DNA from: Ruminococcus sp. UBA4321 | Lineage (GTDB): Bacteria; Bacillota; Clostridia; Oscillospirales; Ruminococcaceae | Assembly (NCBI GenBank): GCA_002393815.1 | Contig: DGUB01000085.1 | Span: 5,408-18,229, forward strand | DNA: 12,822 bases | Direction: 5' to 3' | In this document: in pieces, positions 6,979-12,822 of the stretch | How the letters are laid out: each line of letters opens with the position of its first letter | How positions within the stretch are numbered: the stretch's first letter is position 1 | Program-made: the position numbers and the translations under genes | Notes under the pieces: generated by a model | The model's database searches: none | The model's input: the letters and a program-made list of their open reading frames with translations, nothing else | Told to the model about the DNA's origin: nothing

Positions 6979-8109
6979 TCACTGGATTTTCATCTGGAAA
7001 CCGTTGACAGTGACTTCGGGGTCATCGAGGGAAATCATCAGGAATTTTCTGCCGTCAATCATGCGTGTGGTGATTTTGTCAGTGGCATCGCCGCTGATGC
7101 TGACGGTCACGCCGGAAGAACTGAGAGTTGTCTTATTTTCGGTCAGATTGGAAGCGATAAAATAATTATCTTCGACGGTTTCTTTGTAGAGCTGCTGTGC
7201 GGCTTCGGCTTTTTCCTGACTGATGCCGGAATCAAGCAGAATATCTCTTACCATAATATCGCTGACAACAGGCGGTTCGGGTTCATTAGCGAATGTCTTC
7301 GCATAGTCCTGAATTTTTTCGTTGACAGAAGCAATGACATTCAGGTTCAGTTCTTCGCCGACGGCTTTATCAAGAACAGCGCGGAAAGTTTCTTTCTCCT
7401 CGTCAGCGGACAGGATAAACTTACAGCCGAGTACATCTTCAATGATAGAAGTATTGGGTTCCTTTGCTTTTTTGGCATAATACATGACATGATTCACGTC
7501 GGGACCTCTGCCGGTAAATGTCGGGAACAGGAAACCGTCTGTCGGCGCGTCTGCGACAACTCTGTCAAATGTCAGCTTCCGGATAATATTATTTTCCTCT
7601 TCGTCGTAGATTAAGCCGTCTACACGGGATTCGACAGGGCAGACAGCGCACAGCAGAAAATGATATTCATGACTGTCATATTTATTCTTCTCGCCGAGTT
7701 TGTCTTTCTCGAATACTGTGTAAGTACACTGTGCGATAAATAACGCATAAGGAAGCGTATAAATCATATTGCTTTCGATATGGGACAGAAATTTTTCAAG
7801 CTGTTCTTCATCATCCAGACCTTTTTCAAGCAGATTCCAGAGAAGATTCTGGCTCTGGTCTTCTTCATAGACTTCATTCGGGAAGGGATATTCGACCAGA
7901 CCTTTGCCGAGCGAACCTTTCAGGACTTTCGCAAATGTCTGATAAAGCACAGACATTTCCTCGTCGGGGATTTCCGCAAACGTGCGAACATTCTGGCATT
8001 TTCTGGTTTTCTCAGAATCGATGAAGCAGGTAAATACTTTCTGAATCACCATCAGGTCATCAGAAGACTGGAAATGTTTTTTGAGTTCAGCCAAATCTTT
8101 TTTGTTCAT
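6979..8109 (-). CDS. DUF4317 family protein
   Basis: This 376-aa protein resembles the DUF4317 family, common in Clostridia and without known function. The N-terminus MNKKDLAELKKHF followed by a CFIDSEK segment, and the EIPDEEMSVLYQTFAKVLKGSLGKGL region, are the recalled family pattern. Mid-protein FTGRGPDVNHVMYYAKK and the stretch ending CKFILSADEEKETF are also typical. It has no membrane helix and no recognisable catalytic motif. I chose ATG 8109 rather than the in-frame ATG at 8130 because a GGAG ribosome binding site lies 10 nt before 8109 and overlaps the codons that follow 8130. It is the first gene of a five-gene operon with a strong promoter and a short leader containing a hairpin. 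Confidence 0.88.
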   Translation of the reverse strand: MNKKDLAELKKHFQSSDDLMVIQKVFTCFIDSEKTRKCQNVRTFAEIPDEEMSVLYQTFAKVLKGSLGKGLVEYPFPNEVYEEDQSQNLLWNLLEKGLDDEEQLEKFLSHIESNMIYTLPYALFIAQCTYTVFEKDKLGEKNKYDSHEYHFLLCAVCPVESRVDGLIYDEEENNIIRKLTFDRVVADAPTDGFLFPTFTGRGPDVNHVMYYAKKAKEPNTSIIEDVLGCKFILSADEEKETFRAVLDKAVGEELNLNVIASVNEKIQDYAKTFANEPEPPVVSDIMVRDILLDSGISQEKAEAAQQLYKETVEDNYFIASNLTENKTTLSSSGVTVSISGDATDKITTRMIDGRKFLMISLDDPEVTVNGFQMKIQ

Positions 8110-8139
8110 AATCAAGAATCTCCTAATCATAAAAATTTT

Positions 8140-8154
8140 GGGGAAACAATCCCC
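8140..8154 (-). other. 5' leader hairpin of DUF4317 operon
   Basis: Arms GGGGA and TCCCC with a 5-nt loop lie within the first 20 nt of the predicted transcript, followed by AAAATTTTT. It is 5 bp long and near the 5' end, which fits a stabilising hairpin; the following U-run makes weak attenuation conceivable. Evidence is structural only. Confidence 0.4.
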
Positions 8155-8164
8155 TGATTCTGTT

Positions 8165-8194
8165 ATTATAGCATGAAATCATAAGAATTGTCAA
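8165..8194 (-). promoter_or_regulatory. Sigma-A promoter of the DUF4317 operon
   Basis: The minus strand reads a perfect TTGACA (8194-8189), an 18-nt spacer, and a perfect TATAAT (8170-8165) with a TGC extended -10 directly in front. Start of transcription is expected near 8158, about 50 nt before the ATG at 8109. Such a strong promoter suggests high constitutive expression of the operon. Confidence 0.88.
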
Positions 8195-8202
8195 TAGCCC
8201 CG

Positions 8203-8261
8203 GGAAATAAAAAAGAAAGTATCCCTCTGCTGTGTCAGATGCATCACAGCCCGGATACTTT
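8203..8261 (-). terminator. Intrinsic terminator upstream of the DUF4317 promoter
   Basis: On the minus strand a 9-bp stem AAAGTATCC/GGATACTTT (8253-8261 with 8216-8224) encloses an inner 6-bp stem GCTGTG/CACAGC (8245-8250 with 8229-8234), and a T-rich tail CTTTCTTTTTTATTT follows. It must end a minus-strand transcript that starts upstream of 8261, where no credible gene exists but a promoter is present at 8416-8444. It also insulates the DUF4317 promoter. Confidence 0.75.
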
Positions 8262-8409
8262 ACAAACATCAAGAAATATTCTGAAAAAATACTATTTAAG
8301 GAATTACATGAAACTATGAAAGAGAATGAATTTTCCGCTCCGCCATGGAAAAGAAGATATCGGAATAAATTCTGCATAAAGCACCTGACTACAGAATTAA
8401 TCGTTTTCT
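8203..8409 (-). ncRNA. Candidate small RNA of about 200 nt
   Basis: A minus-strand promoter (8416-8444) and a strong terminator (8203-8261) bracket about 200 nt that carry no plausible protein gene. Local hairpins can form: AATTCTG with CAGAATT (8368-8374 and 8392-8398) and TTTTCC with GGAAAA (8331-8336 and 8347-8352), besides the terminator stem. The one in-frame ATG near the start lies at 8413, upstream of the expected transcription start near 8409, so it would not be translated. I compared it mentally with SRP RNA and 6S RNA and found no decisive motif. The RNA is inferred from signals only. Confidence 0.4.
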
Positions 8410-8415
8410 TCATAA

Positions 8416-8444
8416 ATTATACATGATTTGTTCAGAATTCACAA
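8416..8444 (-). promoter_or_regulatory. Promoter for candidate small RNA
   Basis: The minus strand reads TTGTGA (8444-8439), a 17-nt spacer and a perfect TATAAT (8421-8416). Predicted start is near 8409. It points away from the regulator gene, giving a divergent arrangement with the regulator promoter at 8487-8515. Confidence 0.55.
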
Positions 8445-8466
8445 CTGAAAATATGCAGATTTGGTG

Positions 8467-8486
8467 GAGAAAATGAAGATTTTCTC
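8467..8486 (+). promoter_or_regulatory. Palindrome adjoining the regulator promoter
   Basis: Arms GAGAAAAT and ATTTTCTC (8 bp, loop GAAG) end exactly where the -35 element of the regulator promoter begins. The position fits an operator for autoregulation. Because TTGATTTTTTTT follows, it could alternatively work as a weak terminator for plus-strand transcripts; no gene upstream on that strand needs one. Confidence 0.45.
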
Positions 8487-8515
8487 TTGATTTTTTTTCA
8501 AAAATATGTTATGAT
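8487..8515 (+). promoter_or_regulatory. Promoter of the AraC-type regulator gene
   Basis: TTGATT (8487-8492), a 17-nt spacer with a T-run and A-run, and TATGAT (8510-8515). Transcription would begin near 8522, about 31 nt before the chosen ATG at 8553. This placement rules out the in-frame TTG at 8487 as a start codon. Confidence 0.75.
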
Positions 8516-8552
8516 AAAAACAAGGTACTGTTTCAGGAAAGGCGGCGAATTT

Positions 8553-10757
8553 ATGGAAGAAGAAAAAAATCTCCGGATTGGCGTGATTACAGCCAAAGCT
8601 TCACAGTCCGAGCAGCGGCAGCTTCTGGAAGGCATTCTGGAACAGGCAAGAAAACTGCATATTTCCACAGCAGTATTTTCCAATCTCTATAATTTTCAGG
8701 ACTACTACGCCGGAACGGAAGTCGAGAATAAAATCTATGACCTGATTGTTTCGGAACGCATTGACGGTCTGATTCTGACGGCAGAATCGATTCTGAACCC
8801 GGATTTGCAGCAGTATATCTATCAGAAAATTATCCGCCGGAATGTGCCTGTCATTGTCACCGGCGCGGAACTGCCCGGCATGAACTGCATTGACAATAAT
8901 GTCGAAAAAGATTTTGAAAAGATTGCAAAGCATCTGATTCAGGTACATCATTTTATAGAATTCGATATGCTGACAGGGTTTGAACATTTGGAAACTTCCC
9001 GGATGAGAGTACAGGGTGTACAGAATGTACTGGATAAATACGGACTGTCTCTCAATCATGTGATTTACGGAGATTACTGGATGAACTCCGGCGAAAAGCT
9101 GGCAATGGAATATATTTCCGGAGAACGGAAACTGCCGCAGGCGATTATCTGCGCCAATGACTATATGGCATACGGATTATGTGACAAGTTTCTGGAACAC
9201 GGCATCCGCGTGCCGGAAGATGTGACGATTATCGGCTATGAATATGTAGGCGAACGTTTTTATCATTCACCCGTGCTGACAACTTACCAGAGAAACAGAA
9301 AGGCTGTCGGCAGCATGGCAGTCAGCAGATTATACGAAATGCTGACCGGAAAACAGACAGAGCCTGTTTCCCTGACAGGCTGTCTCATCAGCGGAAATAC
9401 ATGCTCCTGCGGTGTGAATCATAAACAGCTCAATGAAGAATTACAGAGAATCCGCCGCGAACAGTATTACGTCAACCTCAATTTTGAAGGCAATTTTGAA
9501 CAGCAGCTGACGATTGCAAGGTCTGTGCAGGATTATATTCACACATTGCAGGAATTCATGTATCTGATTCGGGATGTCCATGCCCTGTATCTCTGCCTGT
9601 ATGAGAACTGGTGCAGAAGTGATTTCCGTATTACAGCAGATGCCGATACGGATGAAGAAGCCATGCTCTGCTATACAGTCGCGCGTCCGGAAAAGTTTTC
9701 CGAAGAACCGAAATCCTATATCCGGAAACAGCTGTTTCCCGGCACACCGGAAGAACACCTCAGCAATGAAATTTTATATTTCTGTCCGATATTTTTCGCC
9801 GGGCGGGAACTGGGATATTTTATTCTCCAGTATGACAAGCCGGATGTCTATGATTCTGTTTTTAAAGACTGGCTGAAAATCGCTGCCAATGCACTGGAAG
9901 CACTCCGCATGAAAAATGATATTCATGCACTTCTGCAATGTCAGAACCTCTCGGAATATCATGACACTGTCACCGGTTTATATAACCGCGCCGGATTCCT
10001 GAACGAAATCAAACTGGCACAGAAACAGGCACAGCCCGGAGATACCATGATTCTGTTCCTGATACGCTCCGGCTTGTTTTCGGAACATGCCAGCATCGAC
10101 CGGAAAAGCGCGGAAGTGCGTCTGGAAGTCGAAAATGCAGAATGTCTGAAAAAACTCGTTTCCGGGAAAAAAGAATTCTGCGGAAAACTTTCCGCCGGAC
10201 TGTATATTTTCGGCGTGACAGGAGACTATCCGGAACAATACGAAACGATTCTGAAAGATAAAATCAGCGTCCTGTTTCTTCATGCGCCTCTGTACCGCGA
10301 ACTCTGCGGCATGGATACGCTCCTGACCGTTTCCGGAAGATTTTCCGCACAGGGAAGCGATATCGAATCACAGATTAACAGTTTACAGAAACGCTTGCAG
10401 GAAAATGTCAGCCATCTTTCCGACAGGAGAAGCCATGCCAATTATCAGTCCTATCTGAATATGAGAAATGCCATGTACCAGAATCCGCACAAAGAATGGA
10501 ATGCACAGAAAACCTGTCTGGAATTTCATTTAAGCTATGGCTATTTCCGGGCGGCATATAAGGACCTGTTCGGGGTCAGCTTTCATCAGGATTTAATTCA
10601 GAGCCGGATTTCCCATGCAAAATATCTGCTTCTGACCACTTCCGACAATCTGCCGGAAATTGCATGGCAGTGCGGCTATGAAGATGAAAAATATTTTATG
10701 CGGCAGTTCCGGCAGCTCACCGGCATGACACCCAGCGTTTACCGGAATTATCATTGA
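8553..10757 (+). CDS. Multidomain regulator: PBP-like sensor, degenerate GGDEF, AraC HTH
   Basis: A 734-aa cytoplasmic transcription regulator with no membrane segment. Residues about 7-285 form a LacI/XylR-type sugar-binding fold: IGVITAK, RIDGLILTAE (69-78), NVPVIVTGAE, LPQAIICANDYMAYGL (194-209), VPEDVTIIGYEYV, without an N-terminal LacI helix-turn-helix. A TCSCG motif (283-287) and a middle region with possible GAF-like fold (about 300-450) follow. Residues 470-484 (HDTVTGLYNRAGF) match the start of GGDEF domains, but where GGDEF should stand the sequence reads CGKLSAGLYIFGV (543-555), so cyclase activity is unlikely. The C-terminus (about 645-734) is an AraC double helix-turn-helix, ending LPEIAWQCGYEDEKYFMRQF and TGMTPSVYR. 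ATG 8553 has AGGAAAGGCGG upstream. It is convergent with the GH9/GH16 gene; a sugar-responsive role is inference. Confidence 0.88.
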   Translation: MEEEKNLRIGVITAKASQSEQRQLLEGILEQARKLHISTAVFSNLYNFQDYYAGTEVENKIYDLIVSERIDGLILTAESILNPDLQQYIYQKIIRRNVPVIVTGAELPGMNCIDNNVEKDFEKIAKHLIQVHHFIEFDMLTGFEHLETSRMRVQGVQNVLDKYGLSLNHVIYGDYWMNSGEKLAMEYISGERKLPQAIICANDYMAYGLCDKFLEHGIRVPEDVTIIGYEYVGERFYHSPVLTTYQRNRKAVGSMAVSRLYEMLTGKQTEPVSLTGCLISGNTCSCGVNHKQLNEELQRIRREQYYVNLNFEGNFEQQLTIARSVQDYIHTLQEFMYLIRDVHALYLCLYENWCRSDFRITADADTDEEAMLCYTVARPEKFSEEPKSYIRKQLFPGTPEEHLSNEILYFCPIFFAGRELGYFILQYDKPDVYDSVFKDWLKIAANALEALRMKNDIHALLQCQNLSEYHDTVTGLYNRAGFLNEIKLAQKQAQPGDTMILFLIRSGLFSEHASIDRKSAEVRLEVENAECLKKLVSGKKEFCGKLSAGLYIFGVTGDYPEQYETILKDKISVLFLHAPLYRELCGMDTLLTVSGRFSAQGSDIESQINSLQKRLQENVSHLSDRRSHANYQSYLNMRNAMYQNPHKEWNAQKTCLEFHLSYGYFRAAYKDLFGVSFHQDLIQSRISHAKYLLLTTSDNLPEIAWQCGYEDEKYFMRQFRQLTGMTPSVYRNYH

Positions 10758-10762
10758 AATGC

Positions 10763-10797
10763 AAATGCAGAGACTTGTTGCAGTCTCTGCATTTTTT
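10763..10797 (+). terminator. Intrinsic terminator between convergent genes
   Basis: A perfect 13-bp stem AAATGCAGAGACT/AGTCTCTGCATTT (10763-10775 with 10782-10794), 6-nt loop, ends in six T residues (10792-10797), five nt after the regulator's stop. Read on the minus strand the tail is only moderately T-rich (GCATTTCAAT), so it may also serve the convergent glycoside hydrolase gene less efficiently. Confidence 0.88.
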
Positions 10798-10819
10798 GGA
10801 AGGAGAATATTTTATATGA

Positions 10820-12822
10820 TTACTTGTTGTAAGTTACCCACTGATAATGTGCGGAGAGAGGTGTGTTGCCGTTAAAGGGTTTCAGCCATTCGTCAACGCC
10901 AGTGCCGGGCCATGTGTTCATCATGATTTTTCCGGGAGTAGAGGGAATATTGCTGGTAGCTCTGTAAACTTCTTTTCCGTCCACGAACCATGCGATATGG
11001 TCAGGCTGCCAGTCAAAGCCGTAAGTATGGAAACCTTCGGAAGCGTCAAAGCCTAAATCATACATATATTCGTGATTGCCCACGCCGTTGGTATAGTAAT
11101 TGAACTGTACTTTAGTCGTATCCTTGCCGAGTACTTCGATATCAATTTCATCCCACGGATTGTTGTCAGAAGGTCCTGTGTAGGTGAAGAAAGAGGAAAC
11201 AACGCCATCATTCTTGATAGCCTGCATGGAAGTTTCATAATAGCCGTAGCCGTAGAAATCAACAGTTCTGTATTCAGCACCGGAATACATGCCCTTGCCG
11301 CCCTTATCCTTATCGATTGTCAGTGTCAGCATGTTGTTATCGAGGGAAGTGTTGGATTCATGCCACCAGCAGTCGAAGCAGGAACCGTTTGTCCATCCGT
11401 CAGATGCGAAGAACAGCGGAGATTTGCCCTGTGTGAAGTTGGCAACCGCAGTAGCAGAAGCGTTCATCGGTGTGCCGTAATCCTTGATTCCGGAAGCAGT
11501 CTGCTGCTGTGCTTCTGTTGTCGGCTGAGTTTCGGCAGGAGTCTGCACATCACTCTTGTTGAATGTTACCCACTGATAACGGGCTGTCAGCGGTGTCTTG
11601 CCGTTATAAGGATTCAGCCATGCGTCCACGCCAGTACCCGGCCATGTGTTCATCATGATTTTTCCAGGAGTAGAGGGGATATTGCTGGTTGCTCTGTAGA
11701 CTTCTTTTCCGTCCACGAACCATGCGATATGGTCAGGCTGCCAGTCAAAACCGTAAGTATGGAAGCCTTCGGAAGCGTCAAAGCCTAAATCATACATATA
11801 TTCGTGATTGCCTTCGCCGTTAGTGTAATAGTTGAACTGTACCTTCGTGGTATCTTTGCCGAGTACTTCGATATCAATTTCATCCCACGGATTGTCATCG
11901 GAAGGACCTGTATAGGTGAAGAAGGAAGAAACAACACCGTCATTCTTGATAGCCTGCATGGAAGTTTCATAATAGCCGTAGCTGTAGAAATCAGCAGTTC
12001 TGTATTCAGCACCGGAATACATGCCTTTGCCTTCGCGGTCCTTGTCAATTGTCAGGCTGAGATAGCCGTCCTTGACAGCAGTATTTTCCTTATACCACCA
12101 GCAGTCGAAGCAGGAGCCGTTTGTCCATCCGTCAGATGCGAAGAAAACAGGAGTTTCGCCTTTTCTGAAATCTGCTACTGTAGAAGCAGAAGCGTTCATC
12201 GCTGTACCGTAGTCTTTAATGCTTGCTGTCTGCTGTGCCTCTGTTGTCTGCTGTGTAGGTTCAGTTTTTTCGGTAGTCGGTTCGGGTGTGTCAGCACTGC
12301 CGTTTTCAGCCGGGAACCGTGTCAGCAGACCGACAATATATTTCATAATGTTCAGGGAATCTCCGCTGTCCGGCTTGCCGCTGGCATCCACATCGGCATT
12401 GATTCTCTGCTGGTCGTTAAGTTTTTCCTTACCGAGGATAGCTTTGTTCAGAGTGATAACGTCGAGAATATCAATTTTACCGCTGAGGTCAACGTCGCCG
12501 TATTTTGTACCGGAAGGTACAGTCTGCTGAGATTCTGTTGTTTTTTCAGTCGGTTCAGTTGTCTTTTCTGTGGGTGTGGTTGTGGATTCGGAAACAAGAG
12601 AAGCATCAGCATCGGTCACAGTCAGCAGATAAGTCAGAGGAGAATTCCAGTAGATAGTGATTTCGTTTGTGGAATAACTCTCGGAGTTGTCAACATAGCA
12701 GAGAGCCGGTGCGGAATCTGCACAGTAAGCCTTTGCGGCACTGTCTTCCAGATTGGAGTTGACACCGCCGACCAGCATCCCTTTCATTCCCTTTCCGGCA
12801 GCCATAGAAGGTCTGTGATGCG
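10820..12822 (-). CDS. Modular enzyme: GH9 (C-terminal part)-dockerin-GH16-GH16, 5' partial
   Basis: 3' part of a secreted plant-glucan enzyme gene; the frame is open to the window edge. Numbering from the first in-window Met (12805): HHRPS just before it and residues 1-65 are the end of a GH9 endoglucanase, with YVDNSESYSTNEITIYWNS (38-56) fitting the GH9 signature and Glu48 the likely acid. A Thr/Glu/Pro linker (about 70-100) leads to a dockerin (102-165) with two calcium loops, DVDLSGKIDILD and DVDASGKPDSGD, for attachment to a cellulosomal cohesin. After a second linker come two GH16 licheninase domains (196-417, 440-661), each with WDEIDIEVLGK; nucleophile/acid pairs Glu309/Glu313 and Glu553/Glu557. 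They should cut mixed-linkage beta-1,3-1,4-glucan. The internal dockerin and doubled GH16 are unusual. Met 12805 lies inside the GH9 domain and is not a start. Confidence 0.92.
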   Translation of the reverse strand, partial: HHRPSMAAGKGMKGMLVGGVNSNLEDSAAKAYCADSAPALCYVDNSESYSTNEITIYWNSPLTYLLTVTDADASLVSESTTTPTEKTTEPTEKTTESQQTVPSGTKYGDVDLSGKIDILDVITLNKAILGKEKLNDQQRINADVDASGKPDSGDSLNIMKYIVGLLTRFPAENGSADTPEPTTEKTEPTQQTTEAQQTASIKDYGTAMNASASTVADFRKGETPVFFASDGWTNGSCFDCWWYKENTAVKDGYLSLTIDKDREGKGMYSGAEYRTADFYSYGYYETSMQAIKNDGVVSSFFTYTGPSDDNPWDEIDIEVLGKDTTKVQFNYYTNGEGNHEYMYDLGFDASEGFHTYGFDWQPDHIAWFVDGKEVYRATSNIPSTPGKIMMNTWPGTGVDAWLNPYNGKTPLTARYQWVTFNKSDVQTPAETQPTTEAQQQTASGIKDYGTPMNASATAVANFTQGKSPLFFASDGWTNGSCFDCWWHESNTSLDNNMLTLTIDKDKGGKGMYSGAEYRTVDFYGYGYYETSMQAIKNDGVVSSFFTYTGPSDNNPWDEIDIEVLGKDTTKVQFNYYTNGVGNHEYMYDLGFDASEGFHTYGFDWQPDHIAWFVDGKEVYRATSNIPSTPGKIMMNTWPGTGVDEWLKPFNGNTPLSAHYQWVTYNK
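10823..11488 (-). repeat. Direct repeat copy 2 (C-terminal GH16 domain)
   Basis: This 666-nt stretch encodes residues 440-661 and is a tandem duplicate of 11555-12220, offset by 732 nt. By eye the last 159 residues differ at about 11 positions, while the first 63 differ at about 21. A run of 63 residues (576-638 against 332-394) is identical. Confidence 0.9.
11555..12220 (-). repeat. Direct repeat copy 1 (first GH16 domain)
   Basis: This copy encodes residues 196-417 and is separated from copy 2 by a 22-residue Thr/Gln/Pro-rich linker. In an aligned sample of about 160 nt around 11650-11810 I count about six, mostly synonymous, differences from copy 2, so the duplication is recent or kept similar by gene conversion. 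Confidence 0.9.

Noticed and set aside
8110..8130. In-frame ATG 7 codons upstream of the DUF4317 start
   Set aside because: The ribosome binding site lies inside these codons and points to ATG 8109; family proteins start MNKK.
8123..8413. Minus-strand open frame of 96 codons in the intergenic region
   Set aside because: Its ATG lies upstream of the expected transcription start, and the frame runs through a terminator hairpin and the DUF4317 promoter.
8487..8552. In-frame TTG start for the regulator, 22 codons upstream
   Set aside because: The TTG is part of the promoter -35 element; ATG 8553 has a proper ribosome binding site.
11072..11788. Plus-strand open frame of 238 codons
   Set aside because: It is antisense to the GH16 repeats, has no ribosome binding site of note, and its length follows from the codon use of the opposite strand; the protein resembles no family.
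12803..12805. ATG as start of the GH16 protein
   Set aside because: The preceding codons encode HHRPS in frame and the following residues match the end of a GH9 domain, so the gene begins outside the window.
1..12822. CRISPR arrays, tRNA or rRNA genes, insertion sequences
   Set aside because: No short regularly spaced repeats, no tRNA-like cloverleaf, no transposase and no terminal inverted repeats were seen; the only long repeat is the GH16 duplication.

Overview
The window looks like chromosome from a cellulolytic Gram-positive anaerobe, most likely a Ruminococcus (Oscillospiraceae) or close relative. The evidence is a dockerin-bearing multimodular glycoside hydrolase, a DUF4317 gene, AGGAGG-type ribosome binding sites, near-consensus sigma-A promoters, and a pyrimidine operon of Firmicutes type. 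The species assignment is inference; no rRNA is present.

From 1 to about 4800, minus strand: a pyrimidine biosynthesis operon transcribed toward base 1, in the order pyrC, a small zinc-ribbon membrane protein, a flavodoxin-fold reductase, pyrF, carA, carB (only the first 52 codons of carB are in the window). A TGGACA-17-TATAAT promoter lies upstream of pyrC. Between promoter and gene is a leader of about 125 nt with an intrinsic terminator, an upstream hairpin, and a plausible alternative pairing that would break both. I read this as a transcription attenuator without an obvious PyrR-binding motif.

From 4821 to 8194, minus strand: a tightly packed five-gene operon, DUF4317 protein, Uma2-family PD-(D/E)XK nuclease-like protein, a 113-aa unknown, a SUKH (SMI1/KNR4) protein, and a 187-aa acidic DUF2262-like protein. 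It starts at a TTGACA-18-TATAAT promoter with extended -10. Genes overlap by 1 or 4 nt or are 3 to 15 nt apart. Two or three of the products resemble immunity proteins of polymorphic toxin systems, but no toxin gene is visible. No terminator separates this operon from the pyr promoter.

From 8195 to 8552: an intergenic region of about 360 nt without a credible protein gene. On the minus strand it holds a promoter, roughly 200 nt of sequence with local hairpins, and a strong intrinsic terminator, which together suggest a small RNA. On the plus strand it holds the promoter and an adjoining palindrome of the next gene.

From 8553 to 10757, plus strand: a 734-aa regulator combining a LacI/XylR-type periplasmic-binding-protein sensor, a middle region, a degenerate GGDEF-like domain and a C-terminal AraC DNA-binding domain. 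It ends in a 13-bp terminator hairpin.

From 10820 to the window edge, minus strand and convergent with the regulator: the 3' part of a large secreted enzyme gene, with the C-terminal end of a GH9 cellulase catalytic domain, a Thr-rich linker, a dockerin, another linker, then two near-identical GH16 licheninase domains. The first methionine inside the window is not the start; the reading frame is open to the edge and carries GH9 sequence. The regulator may sense a beta-glucan-derived sugar and control such genes, but only proximity supports that.
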